64,000 nt of DNA from positions 372,001 to 436,000 of the forward strand of contig NZ_FNVQ01000003.1 in the NCBI RefSeq assembly GCF_900108065.1. The letters run 5' to 3'. How positions within the stretch are numbered: position 1 is the first letter of the stretch; each line of letters opens with the position of its first letter. The notes under the pieces were generated by a model. The model saw only the letters and a program-made list of their open reading frames with translations, was not told where the DNA came from and searched no databases. A program made the translations under genes and the position numbers. Of this stretch, positions 57,330-64,000 are shown one piece after another. The stretch comes from Marinobacterium lutimaris. GTDB taxonomy: Bacteria > Pseudomonadota > Gammaproteobacteria > Pseudomonadales > Balneatricaceae.

Positions 57330-58264
57330 GCTTTTTTCACCGCCACCCGCATGACTGCGCTGCGCGAACGCGGATTGGCATCAACCTCCGCCTTGGAAGC
57401 CTTGATCGCCTTGCCGCCACTGTTCAAACGCTGATTGAGCATATCGTCAGTCACCGGAATGCCCGGCGGCAGATGCTCGTCACCCTTCACATACTTGCGG
57501 ATGAAGCGCTTCACCAACCGGTCTTCCAGCGAGTGGAAGCTGATCACCACCAGATGCCCACCAATCGCCAGCGCCTCGAGGGACTTCTCCAACACCTGCT
57601 CAATATCTTCAAGCTCACGGTTCACGTGAATCCGGATACCCTGAAAAGCCCGTGTGGCCGGGTTTTTGCCTTTTTCCCAACGGGGGTTGGCTTCGGCAAT
57701 AATCTTCGACAGCCTGGCTGTAGTGGTAATCGGCTCTTCTTCACGAGCAGCGACGATCGCTTTTGCCATGCGGCGGGAGAAACGTTCTTCGCCGTAGTGA
57801 TAGATCACGTCTGCGATCTCTTCTTCCGGTGCGCGATTGATCCATTCGGCAGCGCTTTCGCCGCTGCTGGTATCCATGCGCATATCGAGCGGACCGTCAT
57901 TGAGGAAGCTGAAACCTCGCTCCGGATCATCCAGCTGCGGAGAGCTGACACCAAGGTCAAGCAGGATGCCGGACACCTTTCCGGTCATACCCGCATCGGC
58001 GACAAAGCGGTCCAGTTCGGAAAAAGAGCCGTGACAGATAGAGAAGCGAGGCTCATCGGCGAAGCGTTCACGGGCATGGGCGATCGCTTCAGGATCCTTA
58101 TCGATAGCCATAAGTCGGCCCTGCGCATCGAGTTCGCGCAGAATACGTTCGGAGTGACCGCCACGCCCGAAGGTTCCATCGACGTAGAACCCGGAGGGGT
58201 CGGTAACGAGTGAGGTTACAGCCTCCTCCAGCAATACGGTTGTGTGGCTGAACACTTGTGGCAT
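57326..58264 (-). CDS. rsmH: 16S rRNA m4C1402 methyltransferase
   Basis: A 312-residue SAM-dependent enzyme that N4-methylates C1402 of 16S rRNA (formerly mraW). SAM motif [36 protein letters not shown] (first 20 residues) and [17 protein letters not shown] are diagnostic. It is the second gene of the dcw operon, 18 bp after mraZ. RsmI, which modifies the ribose of the same nucleotide, is encoded nearby at 61384-62214. Confidence 0.97.
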   Translation of the reverse strand: MPQVFSHTTVLLEEAVTSLVTDPSGFYVDGTFGRGGHSERILRELDAQGRLMAIDKDPEAIAHARERFADEPRFSICHGSFSELDRFVADAGMTGKVSGILLDLGVSSPQLDDPERGFSFLNDGPLDMRMDTSSGESAAEWINRAPEEEIADVIYHYGEERFSRRMAKAIVAAREEEPITTTARLSKIIAEANPRWEKGKNPATRAFQGIRIHVNRELEDIEQVLEKSLEALAIGGHLVVISFHSLEDRLVKRFIRKYVKGDEHLPPGIPVTDDMLNQRLNSGGKAIKASKAEVDANPRSRSAVMRVAVKKA

Positions 58265-58282
58265 GATGCCCCGGCCCTTAAT

Positions 58283-58738
58283 TTATAATGATAGTGTTTT
58301 TACTTGTTCGGGCAGCTCTGCACCCACAGCTTCGTCCTGCAGATATAGATCCCGAGTCGCGTTCCAGAGATCCTCACTCCAGATCTCAAATTTTTTCCCC
58401 TGCCCCAGCAAAACGATGCGCTTTTCCAGAGAGGCGTAGTCACGCAGCGGCGCCGGTAACAGCACACGACCAGCCGAATCCATATCAAGATCCGTTGCAT
58501 GGCCTATCAGCAGGCGTTTTACCCGCCGCGCACCCGGGTCATAGCTGGGCAGCTGCTCGAGCTGCTCCTGAATAACCTCCCACTCGGGTTGTGGATAAAG
58601 CAGCAGACATTTGGTTTCCGTATCGATGGTAACCACCATGCGTCCATCGCAGTGATCCGAAATCGACTCGCGATAACGCGAGGGGATCGCCAGGCGCCCC
58701 TTGCCATCGAGATTGATCGGATTCATTCCGCGGAACAT
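58283..58738 (-). CDS. mraZ: Transcriptional regulator MraZ
   Basis: A 151-residue protein with two AbrB-like (SpoVT) units. MFRGMNPINLDGKGRLAIPSRYRE and GHATDLDMDSAGRVLLPAPLRDYA are the two halves (quoted to 20 residues in spirit: NLDGKGRLAIPSRYRE, DMDSAGRVLLPAPLR). I chose the ATG at 58738, matching the universal MFRG start and the E. coli length of 152, rather than the ATG seven codons upstream. It represses its own operon by binding repeats in front of it; these repeats are present at 58751-58790. Confidence 0.96.
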   Translation of the reverse strand: MFRGMNPINLDGKGRLAIPSRYRESISDHCDGRMVVTIDTETKCLLLYPQPEWEVIQEQLEQLPSYDPGARRVKRLLIGHATDLDMDSAGRVLLPAPLRDYASLEKRIVLLGQGKKFEIWSEDLWNATRDLYLQDEAVGAELPEQVKTLSL

Positions 58739-58750
58739 GATTCCCACCGG

Positions 58751-58790
58751 ACACCCCAAAATTAACCACTTTTACCCACTTCATACCACT
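58751..58790 (-). promoter_or_regulatory. MraZ operator (10-bp direct repeats)
   Basis: Minus-strand units AGTGGTATGA, AGTGGGTAAA, AGTGGTTAAT and TTTGGGGTGT follow each other with an exact 10-bp period, ending 12 bp before the mraZ ATG. Repeated TGGG-type boxes with 10-bp spacing are the known MraZ target, so this is the autoregulatory site of the dcw operon. Confidence 0.85.
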
Positions 58791-58797
58791 ATGCGAC

Positions 58798-58826
58798 ACT
58801 ATAGGTATCAACACTACCCAAATCAA
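58798..58826 (-). promoter_or_regulatory. Predicted promoter of the dcw operon
   Basis: On the minus strand TTGATT and TATAGT are 17 bp apart. The transcript should begin near 58790, so the MraZ repeats lie at and just after the start, well placed for repression. Confidence 0.75.
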
Positions 58827-59141
58827 GGTTATCTGGGGTGAGTAAGGCTGTGGAAAAGGTTCAAAGGCCGCGCTGTAACAAAAACGGAACAGAGTTTGGG
58901 TGAATAGAGAAACCCTGGCCGTTTCGATCTATTTTGATGCCCTTTACCCACGCCGCGGTGAGGGCTTTTAAGAAAGAAATAATTACTGTTTAAAAAACAA
59001 CCACATCGACCAGTAGAGTCAGTTTTCAAAAACACAAACCTAAGGCTTAACTCCCCGATGTGGATATTTACCCGAGGCTTCGCTAGCTTTTCAGGAGCGA
59101 GTCAAAAGATAGAAAAATTCAAGTTCGGGAGTGTACGACTT
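58827..59141. other. Intergenic region between mraZ and the Sel1 lipoprotein gene
   Basis: About 315 bp that hold no supported gene. A small inverted pair, CCGCGG near 58954, and an AT-rich stretch (58973-59000) are the only visible marks. A promoter for the rightward lipoprotein gene should lie here, but I cannot point to one with confidence. Confidence 0.3.
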
Positions 59142-59981
59142 ATGCGGCGACTGGCCCTGCTTTTAACAGCCGGAGCAATGATGATCCTGGGCGGATGCAC
59201 TCAAATAGGCCTGATCGACTCCTCCGACTCCACCCGTGAAGTCGCCAAACGCGCCAACCAGGGCGACGCCGATGCGCAGTATCAAATCGGATTGCGTTTC
59301 ACCAACGGTGCCGATGCGATGCAAGACTATCCTTTGGGCGTGCAGTATTTCAGCGACGCTGCAGAACAGGGCCACCCCGACGCGCAATACATGCTGGGAA
59401 TGGCCTATTACCTTGGACGGGGAACCAACACCGACTACGAAAAAGCCCGTCGCTGGCTGAAGAATGCTGCCGAGCAGCATCACCGCGAAGCGATGCATTA
59501 CCTGGGTGAAATCTATTTTAACGGCTATGGAACGGACAGATCCCCCGCTTGGGGTATTCACTGGAGCGGCCAGGCGGCAGAGCGCGCATACCCGGAAGCT
59601 CAGTACCTGCTGGGAGTCAGCTATTTATCCGGCATGGGCAGCCCAATAGACAAACACCTGGGGATAAAATGGCTCAGCAGCGCCAGCAAAGGGGGCAGCT
59701 TGAGAGCAAAGGAATTACTGAGCAAACTTGACCAAGCGCCAATAAGCCCAGCATTTCAGCCCAGCACCCTTGGAAATTTACAGTTAAACAAGAAATACCG
59801 CATAAGGTACGCACAGATACGCCTCAACCAACTGGGCTATTCAGCCGGCTCTCCTGATGGAATCTGGGGACCAAGCACCGAACGCGCAGCCACGGACTTT
59901 ATGGGGAAAAGCCCGGCCTCAATCGAGAGACTGATTGAGAAACTGCGCAAACTAAAAGAACAAGCCAGCCCTGACAACTGA
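59142..59981 (+). CDS. Sel1-repeat lipoprotein with C-terminal peptidoglycan-binding-like domain
   Basis: A 279-residue predicted lipoprotein. The signal peptide MRRLALLLTAGAMMILGGC carries a lipobox with Cys19. Four Sel1-type repeats follow (for example ADAQYQIGLRFTNG, PDAQYMLGMAYYLGRG, REAMHYLGEIYFNGYG, PEAQYLLGVSYLSGMG), then a C-terminal segment LNQLGYSAGSPDGIWGPSTE that resembles PG_binding_1 domains. I set the start at the ATG at 59142, as the longer reading from 59058 would hide the signal peptide. It is probably in the outer membrane, contacting the wall. It sits between mraZ and rnpB, a place without genes in Pseudomonas. Confidence 0.82.
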   Translation: MRRLALLLTAGAMMILGGCTQIGLIDSSDSTREVAKRANQGDADAQYQIGLRFTNGADAMQDYPLGVQYFSDAAEQGHPDAQYMLGMAYYLGRGTNTDYEKARRWLKNAAEQHHREAMHYLGEIYFNGYGTDRSPAWGIHWSGQAAERAYPEAQYLLGVSYLSGMGSPIDKHLGIKWLSSASKGGSLRAKELLSKLDQAPISPAFQPSTLGNLQLNKKYRIRYAQIRLNQLGYSAGSPDGIWGPSTERAATDFMGKSPASIERLIEKLRKLKEQASPDN

Positions 59982-60090
59982 CCTAACTGAGCCAAAAGGC
60001 CGAATCATGGCTTGAGATCCGACCGCGCAAAAATCCACCCTGCTTCTATTTAACTCAACAGCAGGCTAACTCAATAGCAGCTGACAAACG

Positions 60091-60843
60091 TTACTGAAAA
60101 GTCCCGCCACTAACCTGATCAGCAACTTCATCAGCGACGGCTGACTCTATGCCCAACAGAGAGTTGACCTCGGCAACCACCGTCGGCGACAAGGTTTTAT
60201 TGGCCGCTTCCGCCAGCGCTGTCACCTCAGCCTGCGCCTGGTTATTCAAACCGTTCGTGGTTGCATCATCCAGATCAGAGCGAGCCCTGCTCAACTCCGC
60301 CTCGACATCAGCATACGCCTGAGTACCCTCTTCCAGTGTTTCTAACTGATCTTCAAGAGCCTCGACCCTTTCAGCCAGCGAATCCACCCGATCAGACAGA
60401 GCAATACCGTCTTCAACAACTCGCTCATAAGCGGCTATTAGCCCGACCCGGGAGTTAGGCGCTGCATTAAGACGCGCCGTTGGAGAAGCATGCGCCGCAT
60501 TCAATGCGCCCAGAGCGCTGGCTACCTGCCCGCGGTTATTGCCCAGCCCCCGCCCAGGGTTGCCTTTACCCTCCGCAGCTGCGCCCAGACCTCTGGCACC
60601 AAGGCCACCGGCGTTACCCTGACCTTTTCCGTTACCACCGGCATTGCCACCGCCGTTGCCATGCCCTCCACCATTCCCGCCACCATTCCCGCCACCGTTG
60701 CCGCCGCCATTACCTCCGCCATTGCCACCTTTGGCGTGCGCCTGGGCACCCAGATCCACGGTAATAACCGACTGCACCAGAACAGGACCCAGAGAGAGGG
60801 CAGAGACAGCGAACATAGCGACAAATATAGACTTGAGCTTCAT
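60091..60843 (-). CDS. Exported glycine/asparagine-repeat protein with coiled coil
   Basis: A 250-residue protein with a signal peptide (about 1-36, cut near AHA-KGG). A low-complexity block of GGN and GGGN units with occasional His, Lys and Ala (about 38-95) follows, then a region AALNAAHASPTARLNAAPNS and a long helix with heptad spacing DRVDSLAERVEALEDQLETLEE (shortened: RVDSLAERVEALEDQLETL). The C-terminal part is Ala/Val-rich and ends SGGTFQ. A perfect Shine-Dalgarno AGGAGGT is eight bases from ATG. I recognise no named family. It is likely secreted or cell-surface. The repeats look able to expand or contract. Confidence 0.72.
   Translation of the reverse strand: MKLKSIFVAMFAVSALSLGPVLVQSVITVDLGAQAHAKGGNGGGNGGGNGGGNGGGNGGGHGNGGGNAGGNGKGQGNAGGLGARGLGAAAEGKGNPGRGLGNNRGQVASALGALNAAHASPTARLNAAPNSRVGLIAAYERVVEDGIALSDRVDSLAERVEALEDQLETLEEGTQAYADVEAELSRARSDLDDATTNGLNNQAQAEVTALAEAANKTLSPTVVAEVNSLLGIESAVADEVADQVSGGTFQ
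60668..60727 (-). repeat. Five 12-bp tandem repeats in the glycine-rich gene
   Basis: Five consecutive 12-bp units, read on the plus strand as CCACCATTCCCG (twice), CCACCGTTGCCG, CCGCCATTACCT and CCGCCATTGCCA, encode Gly-Gly-Asn-Gly tetrapeptides. The two identical neighbours suggest recent slippage. Confidence 0.85.
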
Positions 60844-60970
60844 GACAACCTCCTGCGAACACCTTAGATCAGTCTAGCAAAAGAGATAGTCGAGACTAGC
60901 CTCAGAACCTTGCGAATGAGAAGGTCTCAAGAAGGGTCGAGGTAATAGAAGTATAAAACGGAAGGGAGAA

Positions 60971-61326
60971 GTGGGAGTCAGCCGATAAGCCGGGTTTTGT
61001 CGTGGACAATCATTCATCTAGGGTCTGCGTCACCACAGACCTCAAGCAACCTACCCGGACCCGGCGCGGGCCACGCCTTAAGGGTCCCTATTTGGTCTTG
61101 CTCCGAGTGGGGTTTACCATGCCGTGGAATGTTGCCACCCACGCGGTGCGCTCTTACCGCACCATTTCAACCTTACCGGCAACCCTAAAGCTGCTTAGGC
61201 GGTATATTTTCTGTTGCACTTGCCGTCGACTTTCGTCGCCCAGACGTTATCTGGCACCCTGCCCTGCGGAGCCCGGACTTTCCTCCCCTGCGCGAACGCA
61301 GCAGCGATTGCCTGGCTGACTCCCGC
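60971..61326 (-). ncRNA. rnpB: RNase P RNA, bacterial type A
   Basis: About 356 nt on the minus strand. The ends pair perfectly over 11 bp (GGGAGTCAGCC at 61324-61314 with GGCTGACTCCC at 60983-60973), forming P1. Conserved blocks are clear: GAGGAAAGTCCGGGCTCC, GGGCAGGGTGCCAG, GTGCAACAGAAA, GGTAAG...GTGCGGTAAGAGCGCACC, GAGCAAGACCAAATAGGG, GGGTAGGTTGCTTGAGG and TAGATGAATGATTGTCCACG. This is the catalytic RNA that matures tRNA 5' ends. The region matching the L15 loop reads AAGGCGUGG; in E. coli, as I recall, it is AAGGUACGG. Ends are estimated to within a few bases. Confidence 0.96.
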
Positions 61327-61331
61327 GGCGC

Positions 61332-61359
61332 AGTATAAACATCGCCACATAGATAGCAA
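61332..61359 (-). promoter_or_regulatory. Predicted rnpB promoter
   Basis: On the minus strand TTGCTA and TATACT are 16 bp apart, and the RNA should start six to eight bases after the -10, exactly where the P1 helix begins. It lies between rsmI and rnpB. Confidence 0.8.
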
Positions 61360-61383
61360 GCGAAAGCGATAGCCAGAGAACGC

Positions 61384-62214
61384 TCAGTCGGCGATCAATA
61401 CCTGGTACAGCAGATTCTTTTTCAGCCCGGTAATCTCCGCGGCCAGACCCGCCGCCTTTTTCGGCGGCAACTCTGCCGCCAGCAGACGCACGATGCGCTC
61501 AGCCTCAGGATCGATAACAGCCTCCTTCTCCGGAGCACCATGCACCAGCACCACGAACTCTCCTTTCTGCTGCATGGGATCGTTCGTCATCCACTCGATC
61601 AGCTCACCCAGGCTAGCGCCATGAATTGTCTCGAACGTCTTGGTCAGTTCACGCGCAACCACGGCGTAACGCTCTGCGCCAAACTGTGACGACATATCCT
61701 CAAGACTGGCCAGGATGCGATGCGTTGACTCATAAAAAATCAACGTCGGCACTTCCGCCTTCAACTGCTCCAGTCGCTGTTGGCGCGCACCACTTTTCGC
61801 GGGCAGAAACCCTTCAAAGAAAAACCGGTCCGAAGGCAACCCAGAAGCGCTGAGCGCCGCGACAAAAGCGCAGCAGCCGGGCACCGGTGAAACCCTGAAA
61901 CCCGCCTCACGCACCGCCTTGACGAGATGAAAACCCGGGTCCGATATCAGCGGCGTCCCCGCATCCGAAACCAGGACCACCTGCGCCCCTTTCTGCAGAT
62001 GACGAATGATCAGCTCAGCCCGTTGACGCTCGTTATGATCATGAACTGAAATCATCTCCGCTTTAATGTTAAAGTGCGCGAGCAACCGGCCAGTGTGACG
62101 GGTATCTTCGGCTGCAACGAGGTCAGCACCCGCCAGCACATCCAGCGCACGCGAAGAAATATCGCCTAGGTTGCCGATAGGTGTCGCGACAATAGAGAGA
62201 ACAGGTTCCGACAT
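61384..62214 (-). CDS. rsmI: 16S rRNA 2'-O-ribose C1402 methyltransferase
   Basis: A 276-residue tetrapyrrole-methylase-fold enzyme that methylates the ribose of C1402 in 16S rRNA using [45 protein letters not shown] and [16 protein letters not shown] are hallmark segments. I chose the ATG at 62214 ([15 protein letters not shown]), since the family starts there. The longer reading to 62334 runs into the divergent lpoA gene. It pairs functionally with RsmH (same nucleotide). The divergent neighbour lpoA is the standard rsmI partner in gammaproteobacteria. Confidence 0.96.
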   Translation of the reverse strand: MSEPVLSIVATPIGNLGDISSRALDVLAGADLVAAEDTRHTGRLLAHFNIKAEMISVHDHNERQRAELIIRHLQKGAQVVLVSDAGTPLISDPGFHLVKAVREAGFRVSPVPGCCAFVAALSASGLPSDRFFFEGFLPAKSGARQQRLEQLKAEVPTLIFYESTHRILASLEDMSSQFGAERYAVVARELTKTFETIHGASLGELIEWMTNDPMQQKGEFVVLVHGAPEKEAVIDPEAERIVRLLAAELPPKKAAGLAAEITGLKKNLLYQVLIAD

Positions 62215-62248
62215 CGTTATCCATCCATACTTTCGGGTGTCCGAGTAT

Positions 62249-64000
62249 ATGACGAATAAAACCAGACTGCCTCTTTGTATCCTGTTGATATCTCTGCTAA
62301 CCGCATGCGCGGGCCCGATATCGACCAGCCGCACAGCATCTCCCGGCAGCGAAATCGATCAAATGCTGGCCAGAGCTGACAAAGCGCCTCCCATTGAGGC
62401 TGCGGACCTGAAGCTACAGGCAGCCCAGTCGCTGATGCGCCGCGGCGAAACCGAACGCGCACTCGCCCTGCTGGATGGTATCGATACCCGAGGGCTGCCA
62501 CCCAGCCTGGCATTCGATATTGCCCGTCTGCGCGCGGACGAAGCACTGAAGGACAACGATAGCGATCGCGCACTGCGCCTGCTCGACACCCGCGCTCTGC
62601 CAAGCCTTTCGCAGCCACAGCAGACACAGCTTGGCGAAATGCGCGCCGAGGCCTTCAGCCAGCAGAACCAGCCCCTGGATGCTGCCATGGAGCTGATCGC
62701 CATCGCTCAGTACCAGCAGACAAACGAACAGAAGCAGTCACTGCACGATCAGATCTGGAGCCTGCTGCAACAGACGCCCATCTCCTCACTGCGCCAGGCA
62801 GCCAGCGACTCGAATAACGACTTCTACCAGCAGGGCTGGCTAGAACTTGCACTGGCCGCACAACAAAGCGGCGATATCACCCAGGGCAGCAGCGCGATGA
62901 CGGAATGGCAGACGCTCTGGCAGAATCACCCCGCCTATGCGCTGCCCCCTAATGGTCTCAGCGCCAAGCGCGTGGCTGTGACGGACGTTCGTCGCATCGG
63001 CCTGCTGCTGCCACTCAGCGGTCCGCTCGCCGACCCGGCACGTGCGATCAGCGAAGGCTTCTATAGCGCGATGATGACCTCTGAATCCGCCATGGCGCAG
63101 CCCGAGATAATTTCCATCGACAGCACCCGTGTGTCGACTCCCGCGCAACTGGCGGGGCTGGCACAACAGCAGCAGCTGGACCTGATAATAGGCCCCCTGT
63201 CGCAGGACTATGTAGCCCAACTCAGCTCGATCAACAATTTCCCGGTGCCCGTTCTTGCCCTGAACAAGGCACCCCAGAACTCCAGCCTCTACCAACTGGA
63301 CCTCTCATCCGAGCAGGAAGCCCAGCTTGCAGCACAGAAAGCCTGGCAGGATGGACACCGTCGCGCAGCGATCATCGTCCCCGCCGCCGAATGGGGACAG
63401 CGACTCGCCGCCAGCTTCGAACGCGCTTTCAGCGCACTTGGCGGCAAGGTAACCGCACGCCTCGATTACACCGGCACCGATGAGCTTTCCAGCCAGATCA
63501 GCCAGCTTCTGCTCACCAACCAGAGCCAGGCCCGCGCCCAACAGGTGCGCCGCGTTATTGGACAGAGCGTCGATTTTGATGAGACGCCACGCAGCGATAT
63601 CGATGCAATCATCCTCACCGCACTGCCTCAGGATGCCCGCCAGATCAAACCGATGCTCGCCTTCCACTTTGCCGGTGATATCCCGGTCTATGCCACATCA
63701 CACATCTATGAAGGCAACCCGGACCCGACCCGCGACGTAGACCTGAACGGCATCAGTTTCCTCGACCTGCCCTGGGTACTTGAACCTGCAAGTGAGGCGC
63801 ACCGCGCACTGCAGCAGAGCCGCTCCGACACGGAGAGCCGCTTCGGCAGACTCTATGCCCTTGGCATCGACGCCTACAAGCTCTACCCCTACCTGAGCGG
63901 ACTGAGCCAAAACCCCAGCGCCTTCGTTGACGGCGAGACCGGCCAGCTTCGCCTGGACAGCCAGGGGCACATCAAGCGCACCCTGCCCTGGGCAAAATTC
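62249..64000 (+). CDS. lpoA: LpoA-type penicillin-binding protein activator, 3' end outside window
   Basis: The frame is open from the ATG at 62249 to the end of the window (584 codons), so only the last part is missing. The signal peptide ends in a lipobox LLTAC (Cys at about 20), giving an outer-membrane lipoprotein. The N-terminal part is TPR-like helical ([18 protein letters not shown]). The C-terminal part is a periplasmic-binding-protein fold ([45 protein letters not shown]), the LpoA arrangement. In E. coli LpoA activates PBP1a. It ends near [18 protein letters not shown], close to the usual terminus. It is divergent from rsmI, with starts 34 bp apart. Confidence 0.93.
   Translation, partial: MTNKTRLPLCILLISLLTACAGPISTSRTASPGSEIDQMLARADKAPPIEAADLKLQAAQSLMRRGETERALALLDGIDTRGLPPSLAFDIARLRADEALKDNDSDRALRLLDTRALPSLSQPQQTQLGEMRAEAFSQQNQPLDAAMELIAIAQYQQTNEQKQSLHDQIWSLLQQTPISSLRQAASDSNNDFYQQGWLELALAAQQSGDITQGSSAMTEWQTLWQNHPAYALPPNGLSAKRVAVTDVRRIGLLLPLSGPLADPARAISEGFYSAMMTSESAMAQPEIISIDSTRVSTPAQLAGLAQQQQLDLIIGPLSQDYVAQLSSINNFPVPVLALNKAPQNSSLYQLDLSSEQEAQLAAQKAWQDGHRRAAIIVPAAEWGQRLAASFERAFSALGGKVTARLDYTGTDELSSQISQLLLTNQSQARAQQVRRVIGQSVDFDETPRSDIDAIILTALPQDARQIKPMLAFHFAGDIPVYATSHIYEGNPDPTRDVDLNGISFLDLPWVLEPASEAHRALQQSRSDTESRFGRLYALGIDAYKLYPYLSGLSQNPSAFVDGETGQLRLDSQGHIKRTLPWAKF

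Noticed and set aside
59058-59141. Longer N-terminus for the Sel1 lipoprotein
   Set aside because: It would bury an obvious lipoprotein signal peptide that starts at 59142.
60668-60727. CRISPR-like repeat array
   Set aside because: The 12-bp units are directly adjacent with no spacers and stay in frame in a Gly-rich coding region.

Overview
The window is a GC-rich, gene-dense stretch of a gammaproteobacterial chromosome. Gene content and order point to an Oceanospirillales/Pseudomonadales-type marine bacterium. The whole division and cell-wall (dcw) cluster runs from mraZ to ftsZ and continues into lpxC, secA, argJ and a Nudix/ThiE fusion, as in Pseudomonas. A type IV pilus locus (pilA, pilR, pilS, pilB, pilC, pilD) sits between nadC/ampD and coaE/yacG. 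rsmI, lpoA and RNase P RNA lie next to mraZ. I cannot name a genus from sequence alone.

Layout. 1-5850: a truncated AraC regulator and LysE-type exporter, a probably foreign non-coding element, a Tim44-domain membrane protein, and a three-gene operon (four-helix membrane protein, RCK potassium channel, EamA transporter). 6017-14133: pitrilysin-type protease, a secreted hypothetical, exonuclease I, a YchJ protein and a large DUF349 protein. 14151-18598: a DJ-1 protein divergent from a MocR-type regulator, acetoacetyl-CoA reductase with a long structured leader, and a MATE exporter. 18767-23644: rsmE and a ferric-iron ABC transporter split into convergent fbpAB and fbpC, with a Fur-like site in front of fbpA. 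23758-25680: ampD, nadC and a small anchored protein. 25840-26471: a decayed REP-associated transposase. 26643-34371: the type IV pilus locus, including a sigma-54 promoter and PilR-type sites before pilA. 34522-58738: one long leftward block from mraZ to yacG. 58827-64000: two accessory genes, rnpB, rsmI and the incomplete lpoA.

How genes work together. The dcw block makes lipid II (MurC-F, MraY, MurG, Ddl) and the divisome (FtsL, I, W, Q, A, Z) as one overlapping translational chain, with a self-repressing MraZ operator at its head. AmpD (wall recycling) and LpoA (an activator of a wall synthase) add to this wall theme. PilS/PilR sense and control pilin (PilA), which PilD processes and PilB/PilC assemble. 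FbpABC imports iron.

No large unknown system such as a defence island, prophage or biosynthetic cluster is visible. The most unusual items are the structured ~375-bp element wedged between lysE and its terminator, the REP pairs with a frameshifted RAYT gene, the glycine-rich coiled-coil protein and Sel1/peptidoglycan-binding lipoprotein inserted between mraZ and rnpB, and several unexplained palindromes and leaders.
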